Positions 15,944-24,534 are shown, numbered from the stretch's first letter. The stretch: DNA of 64,000 nucleotides from Actinomadura rifamycini DSM 43936 (GCF_000425065.1 NZ_AULB01000007.1:310001-374000), one strand, 5' to 3'. Notes: generated by a model not told the origin, from the letters alone. Made by a program: numbers and translations.

Positions 15944-17980
15944 TCAGACGAGGCCGGCCGCGATGTGCGCCGGGACCTCGGCGTACGAGTCGAACTCCAT
16001 CGCGAACACCGCGCGGCCGGACGTCATGCCGCGCAGGTCGCCGACGTACCCGAACGTCTCCGCCAGCGGCACCAGGGCGCGGACGACCCGGGCGCCGCCG
16101 CGCTCGCCGGTGCCCTCGACGCGGCCGCGGCGGGCGTTGAGGTCGCCGATGACCGCGCCCATGTGCTCCTCCGGGGTGGTGACCTCGACGGACATCACCG
16201 GTTCGAGCAGGACGGGCGCCGCCCGCCGGACCGCCGCCGCGAACGCGTGTGCGGCGGCCGTCCTGAACGCCGCCTCGGACGAGTCGGTGACGTGGAAGTC
16301 GCCGTCGAGGAGCGTGACGCGCACGCCCGTCAGCTCGTGGCCCGCGAGGACGCCCGCGCCCATCGCCTCCTGGCAGCCCGCGTCCACCGACGGGACGAAC
16401 TCCTTCGGGACGCGGCCGCCGGTGACGCGGTTGACGAACTCGTAGCCGTCCGCGATCGGCTCGACGGAGATCTTCACCTTCGCGTACTGGCCCCTCCCTC
16501 CCGTCTGCTTGCGGTGCAGGTACTCGACGTCCGCGACCGGGCGCCGGATGGTCTCGCGGTAGGCGACGCGGGGCCGTCCGACGGCGGCCTCGACGCCGAA
16601 CTCCTCCTTCATCCGGTCGACGAGGATCTCCAGGTGGAGCTCCCCCATCCCGCCGATCACGGTCTGGCCGGTCTCGGCGTCGGCGCGCACGCGGAAGGAC
16701 GGGTCCTCCTCGGCGAGCCGCCGGACGGCGGCGCCGAGCCGGTCGGTGTCGGCGGACGAGCGGGGCTCGATCGCGACCTCGATGACCGGTTCGGGGACGT
16801 CCATGGACTCCAGGACGACCGGGTGCGCCTCGGCGCACAGGGTCTCGCCGGTCGTGGTCTGCTTGAGCCCCATGACCGCGACGATGTCGCCCGCCCCGGC
16901 GGCGCCGATCTCGCGGCGCTCGGCCGCGTGCACCCGGTAGACCTTGCCGATCCGCTCCCGGCGGCCCTTGACGCTGTTCAGCACCGCGGCGCCGGACTCG
17001 AGCCGGCCGGAGTAGACGCGGACGTACGCGAGCCGCCCGAGGTGCCGGTCGCTCGTGATCTTGAAGACGAGCGCGGCCAGCGGGGCCTCGTCGGAGACGT
17101 CGCCCGCGCCCCCGCCCGCGTCTAGTGGGGACGGCAGGTACCGGACGATCGCGTCCAGCAGCGGCTGCACGCCCTTGTTCTTGAACGCGCTGCCGCAGAG
17201 GACGGGCGTCACGGTCACGTCGTCCCTCCGGATCGTCAGCCGGCGGATCGCGGCGTGGATCTGCTCGTGGGTCGGTTCGCCCTCCAGGCACTGCTCAAGG
17301 AACGGGTCGTCGTGCTCGGCGATCGTGTCGACGAGCCGGGCGCGCCACGCGCGCGCCTCGTCGGCGAGGTCGTCCGGGACCCGGGTGACCTCGTACGCCT
17401 CGTCCGTCCACACGTGGGCGCGGAACCCGACCAGGTCGACGACGCCGGCGAACCCGGCCTCGGCGCCGATCGGCAGCTGCAGGACGAGCGGGACGGCGCC
17501 GAGCCGGTCGGCGATCATGCCCGTGCAGCGGGCGAGGTCGGCGCCCGCGCGGTCGAGCTTGTTGACGAAGCAGACGCGCGGCACGCGGTACCGGTCGGCC
17601 TGCCGCCACACGGTCTCCGACTGCGGTTCGACCCCGGCGACGCCGTCGAACACGGTGACGGCCCCGTCGAGCACGCGCAGGCACCGCTCGACCTCGATCA
17701 TGAAGTCGACGTGGCCGGGCGTGTCGATGAGGTTGACGGTGTGGTCGGCGCCGTCCACGGACCAGTGGAAGGTCGTGGCGGCGGAGCCGATGGTGATGCC
17801 GCGCTCGCGTTCCTGCTTCAGGAAGTCGAGGGCGGCGGCGCCGTGGTGCACCTCGCCGATGCGGTGCGAGACGCCGGTGTAGAACAGGATGCGCTCGGCG
17901 GTCGTGGTCTTCCCGGCGTCGATGTGGGCCATGATCCCGATGTTCCGAACACCGGCCGCACCCAGGAACGTTGTGGTCAT
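15944..17980 (-). CDS. Elongation factor G paralogue (stand-alone)
   Basis: 678 residues with all five EF-G domains. The GTPase motifs are intact: G1 [11 protein letters not shown]2 in the RGITI switch I region, G3 DTPGHVDF, G4 NKLD, and a G5-like GSAFKN. Domain IV and V blocks ([31 protein letters not shown]) are also present. It is not beside rpsL/rpsG or tuf, so it is unlikely to be the housekeeping fusA and is probably a second EF-G, of the kind found in many actinomycetes with specialised or recycling roles. The ATG at 17978-17980 follows GGAGGGCAG. An N-terminal extension to 18043 lacks a ribosome site. The function is not deducible from sequence alone. Confidence 0.88.
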   Translation of the reverse strand: MTTTFLGAAGVRNIGIMAHIDAGKTTTAERILFYTGVSHRIGEVHHGAAALDFLKQERERGITIGSAATTFHWSVDGADHTVNLIDTPGHVDFMIEVERCLRVLDGAVTVFDGVAGVEPQSETVWRQADRYRVPRVCFVNKLDRAGADLARCTGMIADRLGAVPLVLQLPIGAEAGFAGVVDLVGFRAHVWTDEAYEVTRVPDDLADEARAWRARLVDTIAEHDDPFLEQCLEGEPTHEQIHAAIRRLTIRRDDVTVTPVLCGSAFKNKGVQPLLDAIVRYLPSPLDAGGGAGDVSDEAPLAALVFKITSDRHLGRLAYVRVYSGRLESGAAVLNSVKGRRERIGKVYRVHAAERREIGAAGAGDIVAVMGLKQTTTGETLCAEAHPVVLESMDVPEPVIEVAIEPRSSADTDRLGAAVRRLAEEDPSFRVRADAETGQTVIGGMGELHLEILVDRMKEEFGVEAAVGRPRVAYRETIRRPVADVEYLHRKQTGGRGQYAKVKISVEPIADGYEFVNRVTGGRVPKEFVPSVDAGCQEAMGAGVLAGHELTGVRVTLLDGDFHVTDSSEAAFRTAAAHAFAAAVRRAAPVLLEPVMSVEVTTPEEHMGAVIGDLNARRGRVEGTGERGGARVVRALVPLAETFGYVGDLRGMTSGRAVFAMEFDSYAEVPAHIAAGLV

Positions 17981-18109
17981 CGAAATCTGCCCTCCTCCGG
18001 GTCTCGGGAACGACGACCTGCCGCGCATGCGGATACGCCGCATCGCGGCCCCGTGACCGTAACCGTGCGGAGGAAGGGAAGGCGAAGGGTTTTCGGGCGT
18101 CCGGACCCG

Positions 18110-18760
18110 TCAGCGGTTCTCTTCGGGCAGCACCTTCGGGAGGGTCTCGAGGACGCTCTCCAGGTGGGCGCGCGCGGCCCGTTCGGCGGCGGCCGGGTCG
18201 CGGGCGGCGATGGCCTCGATGATGGCGAGGTGCTCGGGCAGGGACGTCTGCGGGCGCCCGGGGTGCAGCGCGAGCCGGAACTGGTGCCGGACGTTCTGCG
18301 CGCGGAGCCGCTCGAGGACGTCCGAGGCGGTGCCCTGCCCGCTGATCCCGCGGACGCGCGCGTGCAGCCGCTGGTTCAGGCCCGAGTAGCCGAACACGTC
18401 GCCGGACGCGACGGCGGCCCGCATGCCCTCGCCGATCTCGCGCAGTTCGGCGATGTCGGCGTCGGTGGCGCGCTCGGCGGCCTTGGCGGCGCACAGCCCC
18501 TCGAGCACCATCCGCACCTCGGTGATCTCGATGGCCTCGGCGAGGGACACCGCGCGGACGCGGGCGCCGCGGTTCTGGACGCGCTCGATGAGGCCCTCGT
18601 TGGCCAGTTCGAGCAGCGCGGCGCGCACGGCGGCGCGTCCGGCCCCGAACCGGTCGGACAGGTCGGCCTCGATGAGCCGCTGGTTCGGGACGAACTCGCC
18701 GGCGAGGATCGCCTCCCGGATGCGGGCGGCCACCGGGGCGGGCGGGCGGGACTCCGGCAC
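18110..18760 (-). CDS. GntR-family regulator with FCD domain
   Basis: 216 residues. A winged helix-turn-helix (RLIEADLSDRFGAGRAAVRAALLELANEGLI, residues about 28-58) is followed by an all-helical FCD ligand domain. Three histidines at the usual metal-site positions are seen (RLHARV, PEHLAII, RAHLESVL), though the expected first Asp is Asn. FCD regulators typically respond to carboxylic acids, which suits the 4-oxalomesaconate-type genes next door. It is divergent from the dehydrogenase at 18917. Candidate binding sites (TTGT...ACAA type) occur at 18773-18796 and 23326-23339. Confidence 0.85.
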   Translation of the reverse strand: MPESRPPAPVAARIREAILAGEFVPNQRLIEADLSDRFGAGRAAVRAALLELANEGLIERVQNRGARVRAVSLAEAIEITEVRMVLEGLCAAKAAERATDADIAELREIGEGMRAAVASGDVFGYSGLNQRLHARVRGISGQGTASDVLERLRAQNVRHQFRLALHPGRPQTSLPEHLAIIEAIAARDPAAAERAARAHLESVLETLPKVLPEENR

Positions 18761-18772
18761 AGGCCCTCCAGG

Positions 18773-18796
18773 ATTGTCGCCAATTTTGTTGATGAC
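18773..18796. promoter_or_regulatory. AT-rich promoter/operator region upstream of GntR
   Basis: An AT-rich patch in an otherwise GC-rich gap (18761-18916) holds ATTGTCGCCAAT (18773-18784, 4-bp arms) and then TTTTGTTGATGAC. It partly resembles the strong palindrome at 23326-23339, so it may be a GntR autoregulatory site. The match is imperfect. Confidence 0.35.
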
Positions 18797-18880
18797 TTAG
18801 CCTATCCGGACATGAGCCCGCTGCGCCCCGGCCGGGAACGCGCGGCACGCGGCGAGCACGGGCGGCCCACGAGCGGCCCG

Positions 18881-18910
18881 CGAGGGAACACGAGGGAACA
18901 CGAGGGAAGA
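18881..18910 (+). repeat. Three tandem copies of a 10-bp repeat at a ribosome site
   Basis: CGAGGGAACA, CGAGGGAACA and CGAGGGAAGA run head to tail at 18881, 18891 and 18901, directly before the GGT CAC ATG of the next gene. Each copy contains a GAGGGA that could pair with 16S rRNA. Slippage here could change ribosome-site number or spacing. Confidence 0.7.
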
Positions 18911-18916
18911 GGTCAC

Positions 18917-19708
18917 ATGTCCGGCGAGCCCATCATCACGGTTCTGGGCCTCGGCGAGGCCGGCGGCGCGTTCGCCCGCGACCTGGTCGCGGCGGGCGCG
19001 CGGGTCCGCGGCTACGACCCGGCCGTGCCCGCGCCGGACGGCGTGGCCGGTGCGGCGGGCGAGGCGGAGGCCGCGGCGGGGGCGGCGCTGGTGCTGAGCG
19101 TCAACAGCGCCCACGACGCCGTGGACGCGTTCCGCAACGCGGCCGCGGGGCTCGCTGACGGCGCGGTCTGGGCCGACCTGAACACCGGCCCGCCGAGCCT
19201 GAAGCGGGAGCTGGACGGTTTGGCGGCGGCGCGCGGCGTCCGGTTCGCGGACGTGGCGGTCATGGCGCCGGTGCCCGGCCGCGGCCTGCGCACCCCCATG
19301 CTGGCCTGCGGGGACGCGGCCGAGGACGTCGCGGCGCTGCTCGGGCCGCTCGGCGCGGCGGTGGAGGTGCTGGCCGGGGAGTCGGGTCCGGCGCCGGCCG
19401 GCGCCGCGGCCGGGCGCAAGCTGCTGCGCAGCGTGTTCTTCAAGGGCCTGGCGGCGTCGGTCGTGGAGGCGCTGGAGGCGGCGCGGGCCGCCGGGTGCGC
19501 GGACTGGCTGCGCGGCAACATCGTCGAGGAGCTGGTCCGCGCCGGCGAGCCGACCGTGGACCGGCTCGTCGACGGGACGCACCGGCACGCCGTCCGGCGG
19601 GCCGCCGAGATGCGCGCGGCGGCGGACATGCTGGACGAGCTGGGGGTGCCGAACGCGATGGCCGCGGCGAGCCGCGACCTGCTGGAGCGGCTGGCCGCGG
19701 CGCGCTGA
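18917..19708 (+). CDS. 6-phosphogluconate/3-hydroxyisobutyrate dehydrogenase-like protein (DUF1932-type)
   Basis: 263 residues. The N-terminal Rossmann domain opens with ITVLGLGEAGGAFA (GxGxxG) and has a LSVNS segment as in beta-hydroxyacid dehydrogenases. The helical C-terminus, with AGRKLLRSVFFKGLAASVVEALEAA and the later catalytic-type Lys region, matches what I know as the DUF1932 variant. It is divergent from GntR and convergent with the extradiol dioxygenase, with a shared hairpin between. I infer oxidation or reduction of a ring-cleavage intermediate in the same aromatic pathway; the substrate is unknown. Confidence 0.72.
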   Translation: MSGEPIITVLGLGEAGGAFARDLVAAGARVRGYDPAVPAPDGVAGAAGEAEAAAGAALVLSVNSAHDAVDAFRNAAAGLADGAVWADLNTGPPSLKRELDGLAAARGVRFADVAVMAPVPGRGLRTPMLACGDAAEDVAALLGPLGAAVEVLAGESGPAPAGAAAGRKLLRSVFFKGLAASVVEALEAARAAGCADWLRGNIVEELVRAGEPTVDRLVDGTHRHAVRRAAEMRAAADMLDELGVPNAMAAASRDLLERLAAAR

Positions 19709-19713
19709 CGCCG

Positions 19714-19740
19714 GGCGCGGGGACGACCCGTCCCCGCGCC
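19714..19740. terminator. Bidirectional terminator hairpin
   Basis: A perfect 12-bp stem (GGCGCGGGGACG at 19714-19725 and CGTCCCCGCGCC at 19729-19740) with a 3-nt loop. It fills the short gap between the convergent dehydrogenase (stop 19708) and dioxygenase (stop 19744). Confidence 0.75.
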
Positions 19741-19743
19741 GGG

Positions 19744-20703
19744 TCAGGCCACGGGCGGCGTTCCGTGGGTGTGGAACGACTCGATGGTCTGGAGGCCCCA
19801 CGCCTGGCCCTTGGCGCGTTCGGCCTCCGTCCAGGTGATCGTCCGCCAGTCGGGCGCGAGGACCAGCCGGGCGCCCGGGTTGCACAGTTCGACCCGGTTC
19901 CCGCCCGGCTCGTAGACGTACAGGAAGAACGTCTGCTGGATGGCGTGCTTGTGCGGGCCCGTCTCGATGAACACGCCGTTGTCGAGGAAGATGTCGGCGG
20001 CGCGGAGGATGTCCTCGCGGGTGTCGGTCGCGAACGCGATGTGGTGCAGGCGCCCGCGGCTGCCCGTCCGGTCCCGCGTGTACACGATGTCGTACGACTT
20101 GTTCGTGAACGTCATCCAGCGGCCGGCGATCGTCCCGTCGTCGAGCCTGATCTGCTCGGTGGGGCGCGCGCCCAGGACGTCCCGCAGGACGCCGGTGCTC
20201 GGCTCGACCTCGGCGGCCAGGAAGTTGACGTGGTCGAGCCGCCGGACGCACACCCCGAGCGCCGGGTACGCCTGCGCCTGGTTCTTCAGCGACGGCGCCA
20301 GCTCGGGCGGCGCCTCGTACCACTCCGACTCCCAGTAGAGCTCCAGCTCGTGCCCGTCCGGGTCGCGGAACACGTAGGTGGGGCCGAGGCCGGGGTCGCC
20401 GTCGCGCCAGCCGATGCCGAGCCCGGCGTCCTCGATCGCCCGCACGCGCCGGTCGAGCGCCTCCGGCGAGGACGTCCGCAGCCCGACCCGCCGGATTCCG
20501 GACGTGGTGTGCGCGGTGAGCTTCAGCGAATGGTGCTCGTAGTCGTCCCAGGTCCGCAGGTAGACCGAGTCGCCCTCGGTGCCGTTCTCGGTGAGGCCCA
20601 TGACGCGGGTGAAGAACCAGAGGCTCTTCTCCGGCTCGGGCGTCAGCAGCTCGACGTGGCCGATGTGCGCGATCTCGTGGGCGGGCGAGCGGTCAGGTGC
20701 CAT
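19744..20703 (-). CDS. Type I extradiol (catechol 2,3-dioxygenase-like) dioxygenase
   Basis: 319 residues with two VOC modules and the metal ligands H158 (LDHVNF), H221 (LHHIAFA) and E272 (NRVELCN). The KHAIQQTFFLYVYEPGGNRVEL stretch is that of metapyrocatechases. It opens a catechol-type ring next to a hydroxyl. It overlaps the end of the GalD-like gene by 11 bp and is followed by GalC- and GalB-like genes upstream in the operon. Its substrate is therefore probably a carboxylated catechol such as protocatechuate or gallate, although the known gallate enzymes belong to the unrelated LigB family. Substrate assignment is inference. Confidence 0.85.
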   Translation of the reverse strand: MAPDRSPAHEIAHIGHVELLTPEPEKSLWFFTRVMGLTENGTEGDSVYLRTWDDYEHHSLKLTAHTTSGIRRVGLRTSSPEALDRRVRAIEDAGLGIGWRDGDPGLGPTYVFRDPDGHELELYWESEWYEAPPELAPSLKNQAQAYPALGVCVRRLDHVNFLAAEVEPSTGVLRDVLGARPTEQIRLDDGTIAGRWMTFTNKSYDIVYTRDRTGSRGRLHHIAFATDTREDILRAADIFLDNGVFIETGPHKHAIQQTFFLYVYEPGGNRVELCNPGARLVLAPDWRTITWTEAERAKGQAWGLQTIESFHTHGTPPVA

Positions 20704-21838
20704 GGGGGTCTCCTGGGGGTCGGGGGAAGACGGTGCCGTCGAAGAGCTTGCGGGCGGTCCGGACGATCGCGGCCCGCCGGACGGCCGGGACGCCGACGCC
20801 GCCGCCCGGGCCGTCCGGGCCGTCCGGCGGCGCGCCGAGCCGGACGTCCACGTCGAGGCGCCCGGTGGGGTGCTCGATGCCCAGCGGCGCGCCGGGCGCG
20901 GGCGGCCGGGCCAGGTCGTGGCCGACGGCGCCGTCGATGAGCACGGCGGTCGCGACGGTGACGGCGCCCAGCACGCCGATGGAGGTGTGGGCGCGCAGCG
21001 GGATGAACGTGCGGGTGGCGATCGTCCCGCCGGCGCGGGGCGGGGCGACGAGGGTGGTCTTCGGGACGGACGCGCCGGCGACGTCCCCGAGTCCCATCAG
21101 CTCCCCGGCGCGCAGGCGGAGCGACTGGATCCGGTCCCGCAGCCGGTCCTCCAGCTCGGCGGGCGGCTCGTCGCCGGTGACGCCGAAGTCGGCGGCGGCG
21201 GCGACCACGACCGGCATCCCGTTGTCGATGAGGGTGACCTCGACGCCGTCGACGACGTCGCGGACGCGGCCGGTGGGCAGCAGCGCGCCGCCGGTGGCCG
21301 AGCCCGCGGTGCCTTCGAAGTCGAGCAGGACCGGGGCGGCCGTCCCGGGCACGCCGGAGATCGCGGTGCCGCCCGCGTACGCGGGGCGCCCGCCCGGGGT
21401 GGGGAACGTCGCGGTGGCGACGCTCCCGGAGTTCAGCATCCGGATCCGGACGGCCGTCTCCGCGCCGCGCGCCGCGGCGAGGCCCCGCTCGACGGCGAAC
21501 GGGCCGACCCCGGCGAGCAGGTTGCCGCAGTTCTGCCGGTCGGAGACGGTCGCCTCGTCCACGCCGATCTGGAGGAACAGGTAGTCGACGTCGGCGGCCG
21601 GGTCCGCCGAGGGGGAGACGACGGCGACCTTGCTGGTCAGCGGGTGGGCGCCGCCGATCCCGTCGATCTGCCGGGGGTCGGGGGCGCCCATGAGGCGCAG
21701 CAGCAGGCCGTCGCGCTCGGCCGGGTCGGACGGCAGGTCGTCCGCGAGGAAGTACGCGCCCTTCGACGTCCCGCCCCGCATCAGCATGCAGCGCACCCCG
21801 TCGCCCCCGGTCACGCGGCCGGTCACGCGGCCGGTCAC
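20693..21838 (-). CDS. galD: PrpF-family isomerase, GalD-like 4-oxalomesaconate tautomerase
   Basis: About 381 residues from the GTG at 21836-21838, which overlaps the upstream stop (GTGA). The PrpF signature MLMRGGTSKGAYFLADDLP is followed by GIGGAHPLTSKVA, a DRQNCGNLL active-site-type cysteine and, later, an RTFIPLRAHTSIG block. GalD of the gallate pathway, a keto-enol tautomerase of 4-oxalomesaconate, is a PrpF homologue, and here it sits beside GalB- and GalC-like genes. The 5' end contains three tandem 12-bp copies of GTGACCGGCCGC, so GTG starts at 21838, 21826 and 21814 are all possible. Confidence 0.78.
   Translation of the reverse strand: MTGRVTGRVTGGDGVRCMLMRGGTSKGAYFLADDLPSDPAERDGLLLRLMGAPDPRQIDGIGGAHPLTSKVAVVSPSADPAADVDYLFLQIGVDEATVSDRQNCGNLLAGVGPFAVERGLAAARGAETAVRIRMLNSGSVATATFPTPGGRPAYAGGTAISGVPGTAAPVLLDFEGTAGSATGGALLPTGRVRDVVDGVEVTLIDNGMPVVVAAAADFGVTGDEPPAELEDRLRDRIQSLRLRAGELMGLGDVAGASVPKTTLVAPPRAGGTIATRTFIPLRAHTSIGVLGAVTVATAVLIDGAVGHDLARPPAPGAPLGIEHPTGRLDVDVRLGAPPDGPDGPGGGVGVPAVRRAAIVRTARKLFDGTVFPRPPGDPHGT
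21803..21838 (-). repeat. Three tandem 12-bp repeats carrying alternative GTG starts
   Basis: Minus-strand units GTGACCGGCCGC (21827-21838), GTGACCGGCCGC (21815-21826) and GTGACCGGGGGC (21803-21814). Each encodes VTG(R/G) and begins with a GTG in the galD frame. The first GTG overlaps the stop of the upstream gene. Confidence 0.8.
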
Positions 21839-22560
21839 GCGCCCGTCCCGCCCTCGGCCGCGAGCTCCGCCTCGTACTCGGCGTGCGTGACGTACTCGAT
21901 GCCCATCCCGGCGAGCCGGCCGCGCAGCCCGTACCGGTCGAGGCCCAGCTCGCCGCGCTGGAACGCGGCGCGCGTCGCCTCCTCCTTCTCCTCCCGGGCG
22001 CGGGCCGCGGCGACCGCCTCCGCGACGCGCCCGCGCGGGACGCACAGGACGCCGTCGTCGTCCGCGACGACCGCGTCGCCGGGGCGGACGACCTGACCGC
22101 CGATCGCGACCGGGACGTTCACGGCGCCGGGCGTGGCCTTCACCGTGCCCTGCGCGCTGACCGCCGCCGACCACACCGGGAACCCCATCGCGTGCAGCTC
22201 CGCGACGTCCCGCACGCCCGCGTCGATGACCAGCCCCCGCACGCCCCGGTGCTGCAGTGCCGTCGCGAACAGCTCGCCGAACATGCCGTCCGTGGAGGGC
22301 GACGTCGTCGCCACGACCAGGACGTCGCCGGGACGGCACTGCTCCACGGCCACGTGGATCATCAGGTTGTCGCCGGGCCACGACAGCACCGTCACGGCCG
22401 TCCCGGCGATCCGCGCGCCGAGGTGGACGGGGCGGAGGCCGGGCCCGAGGTACCCGGTGCGGCCGAGCGCCTCGTGCACCGTCGCGACGCCGAACGCGGC
22501 GAGCACGTCCACCTGCGCGAAGTCGGCGCGCGGCGGGTCGGTGACCACGACCGTCCTCAT
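21835..22560 (-). CDS. galC: RraA-family aldolase, GalC/LigK-like (4-carboxy-4-hydroxy-2-oxoadipate aldolase)
   Basis: 241 residues of the RraA-like fold. The catalytic segment GLVIDAGVRDVAEL has the Arg-Asp pair that binds pyruvate enolate and the metal in the HMG/CHA aldolases, preceded by the GELFATALQHRGVRG block. The long C-terminal extension (about residues 185-241) is typical of CHA aldolases rather than RNase E inhibitors. It cleaves 4-carboxy-4-hydroxy-2-oxoadipate to pyruvate and oxaloacetate. The start is coupled to the GalB-like gene (ATGA), and the stop is coupled to galD. Confidence 0.82.
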   Translation of the reverse strand: MRTVVVTDPPRADFAQVDVLAAFGVATVHEALGRTGYLGPGLRPVHLGARIAGTAVTVLSWPGDNLMIHVAVEQCRPGDVLVVATTSPSTDGMFGELFATALQHRGVRGLVIDAGVRDVAELHAMGFPVWSAAVSAQGTVKATPGAVNVPVAIGGQVVRPGDAVVADDDGVLCVPRGRVAEAVAAARAREEKEEATRAAFQRGELGLDRYGLRGRLAGMGIEYVTHAEYEAELAAEGGTGA

Positions 22561-23297
22561 GCCAGCTCCCGCGTGGTCTGCGGGTACAGCCGGACGTACG
22601 CCTCGGCCATGGTGTCGACGGGCAGCCCGAGGTTCGGGCCCGCGTTCCGCTTGAGCTGGACGCCGCGCCGCTTCGCGAGCGCCGTGTAGTAGTCCCACAT
22701 GTGCCGCTGCGCGGGCAGGCACTCCATCGCGCGCCGCTTGCGCTCGAACACCGGCGTGATGTCCAGCAGCACGTTCGGCTTGAAGTCGCACTGCTCGGGC
22801 TGGTGCGGCTCGAAGAAGAAGACGGGCGGGGCGCCCAGCGGCTCGCCCGGCGCGTCGTACCCGATCGCCTGCGCCAGCACCCGCGCCTGGAGCGCCATCC
22901 GGGCGGCGGCGGGGTGGTCGCCGTTGTAGGGGTCGGCGAGGGGGTGGGTCAGGACGACCGCCGGCTCGACCTCGCGGTAGACGCGCACCAGCCGGTCCAC
23001 CAGCTCGTGGCTCTCGACCAGGGGGTAGTCGCCGGCGTCGAGGAACTCGATCTCCGCGCCCAGCTCCGCGGCGGCGGCCTCGGCCTCGGCCCGGCGGATC
23101 TTCTTGATCTCGTCCAGCCCCTTGCCCTCCCGCCACGCGCGCGCGGACTCGCCGCGCTCGCCGTAGCTCAGGCACACGACCTTGGCGCGGTCGCCGCGCT
23201 CGGCGGCCAGGGCGATGGCGCCGGCCGCGCGCCAGACGAAGTCGCCGGCGTGGGCGCTGATCACGAGGAGGGGGTCGGAGGGGTTCGCAGTGCTCAT
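22557..23297 (-). CDS. galB: PIG-L family protein, GalB-like 4-oxalomesaconate hydratase
   Basis: 246 residues, LmbE/PIG-L fold. The zinc-site motif reads SAHAGDFVWRAAGAIA (residues 14-29), with His and Asp ligands in the usual HxxD order, and a later NGDHPAAAR supplies the third ligand. Most PIG-L proteins are deacetylases. The Pseudomonas putida gallate hydratase GalB is the known exception, and the adjacent galC and galD homologues make that role likely here. It is the first gene of the operon, with a perfect palindrome 29 bp upstream of its ATG. Confidence 0.8.
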   Translation of the reverse strand: MSTANPSDPLLVISAHAGDFVWRAAGAIALAAERGDRAKVVCLSYGERGESARAWREGKGLDEIKKIRRAEAEAAAAELGAEIEFLDAGDYPLVESHELVDRLVRVYREVEPAVVLTHPLADPYNGDHPAAARMALQARVLAQAIGYDAPGEPLGAPPVFFFEPHQPEQCDFKPNVLLDITPVFERKRRAMECLPAQRHMWDYYTALAKRRGVQLKRNAGPNLGLPVDTMAEAYVRLYPQTTRELA

Positions 23298-23325
23298 GGA
23301 GCCCTACATTCGACCCTGTAACCCA

Positions 23326-23339
23326 AATTGTCAACAATT
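23326..23339. promoter_or_regulatory. Candidate GntR operator (perfect 14-bp palindrome)
   Basis: AATTGTCAACAATT: arms AATTGT and ACAATT around a 2-bp centre. The TTGT-N2-ACAA core is the classical FCD-type GntR site. It lies 29 bp upstream of the galB start and overlaps the stop codon of the FUSC gene. The GntR gene at 18110-18760 is the obvious candidate regulator. Confidence 0.65.
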
Positions 23340-24432
23340 ATGGCGACAGTGCGGTGAGGGCGAGGCCGGACAGCCGCAGCAGCTCCCGGCGCGGGTCCCA
23401 GATGCCCGGCATCTCCGCCCCCGCCTCCCCGAACGACCGCTCCAGCCGGTCCTGCAGATCGCGGGCCCGCGCCCGGGCGTCGTCCGCCGCCGCGACCGAC
23501 TCGCCCGACTCGCAGCGGACGATCTCGGCGAGGGCCCGCAGCAGCCCGGCGTAGTCCGCGCGGAACGTCCGGCCGAGGCGCAGCTCCCCGCTCTCCCCCT
23601 CGGTCGCCTCCCGCAGCGTCCCCGCGATCGAGCGCAGGTCGGCCGTCGCGTGCTCCAGCGTCGTCATCTGCCGCGGCGTCCCCCACTGGTCCGCCATCCG
23701 CGGCCGCAGCCGGAACCCCCACAGCCGCGCCCGGGGGTTCCCGCGCAGGCTCTCCCGGCCCTGGTCGACCGCGAACCGCGCCTGGTCGACGACGTAGCCG
23801 AGCCGCGGCTCCGCGTCGTCCCACCGGCCGCGCCAGTCCTCGTCCTGGTCCGCGACGCCGTCCGCCAGCGCCTCGAACGCCTCCGCCAGGACGTCCCGCA
23901 CCTGCCGGACCGCGTACTCGCCGCGCCGCAGGTACAGCGGCGGGAACAGCAGGAGGTTCACGACCAGCCCGAACGCGAGCCCCACCCCGACGTCGTACAG
24001 GCGCGGATGGACGTACTCGACCACCCGGTCGCCGCCGACCAGCAGCGCGAACAGCGCCGTGAACGCCACCTGCGACGACTGGCTCCCGAACCCGCGCCAG
24101 CTCGACAGCAGGAGCCCCGCCACCAGGACGGCGGCGATCCCCGCGGCGTTCGGGCCGACGAGGATCCCGACCGGGATCGCGATGCCCGCGCCCACCAGGA
24201 ACCCGGCCGCGTAGCCGATGCTCTCCCGCACCGACCGCGCCACCGTCGGGTACACCCCGAGCAGCGCCGCCAGCGGCGCGAAGTACGGCACGGCGTGCCC
24301 CACCAGGTACTTCGCGATGAACCACGCGCCGACCGCCGCGACGACGCCCTTCACCGTGATCTTGATCCGGTCTTCCCAGGACCGGCGGTCCGACCGCGGC
24401 GCCAGGCGCCGCACCGCTTCCCCGAGCTGCAT
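23338..24432 (-). CDS. FUSC-family / aromatic acid exporter-like membrane protein
   Basis: About 364 residues. The N-terminal third has four to six hydrophobic spans (for example ITVKGVVAAVGAWFIAKYLVG and IPVGILVGPNAAGIAAVLVAG), followed by a long soluble helical region rich in Arg and Glu. This matches FUSC/ArAE-type permeases that export aromatic carboxylates. It lies directly upstream of the aromatic-acid operon on the same strand and could relieve accumulation of pathway acids. The first ATG of the conserved part is at 24430-24432; a GTG at 24468 is an alternative. Neither has a clear ribosome site. Confidence 0.75.
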   Translation of the reverse strand: MQLGEAVRRLAPRSDRRSWEDRIKITVKGVVAAVGAWFIAKYLVGHAVPYFAPLAALLGVYPTVARSVRESIGYAAGFLVGAGIAIPVGILVGPNAAGIAAVLVAGLLLSSWRGFGSQSSQVAFTALFALLVGGDRVVEYVHPRLYDVGVGLAFGLVVNLLLFPPLYLRRGEYAVRQVRDVLAEAFEALADGVADQDEDWRGRWDDAEPRLGYVVDQARFAVDQGRESLRGNPRARLWGFRLRPRMADQWGTPRQMTTLEHATADLRSIAGTLREATEGESGELRLGRTFRADYAGLLRALAEIVRCESGESVAAADDARARARDLQDRLERSFGEAGAEMPGIWDPRRELLRLSGLALTALSP

Positions 24433-24534
24433 CCGGTCTGGCTGCCCGCAGTCCGCCCGTCGAACCACCGGACGGACGCCGCCCGCCCCGGCGGTCGCCC
24501 CCGGGAAGCCCCGATCCGGGGCGATCGGCCCCCG

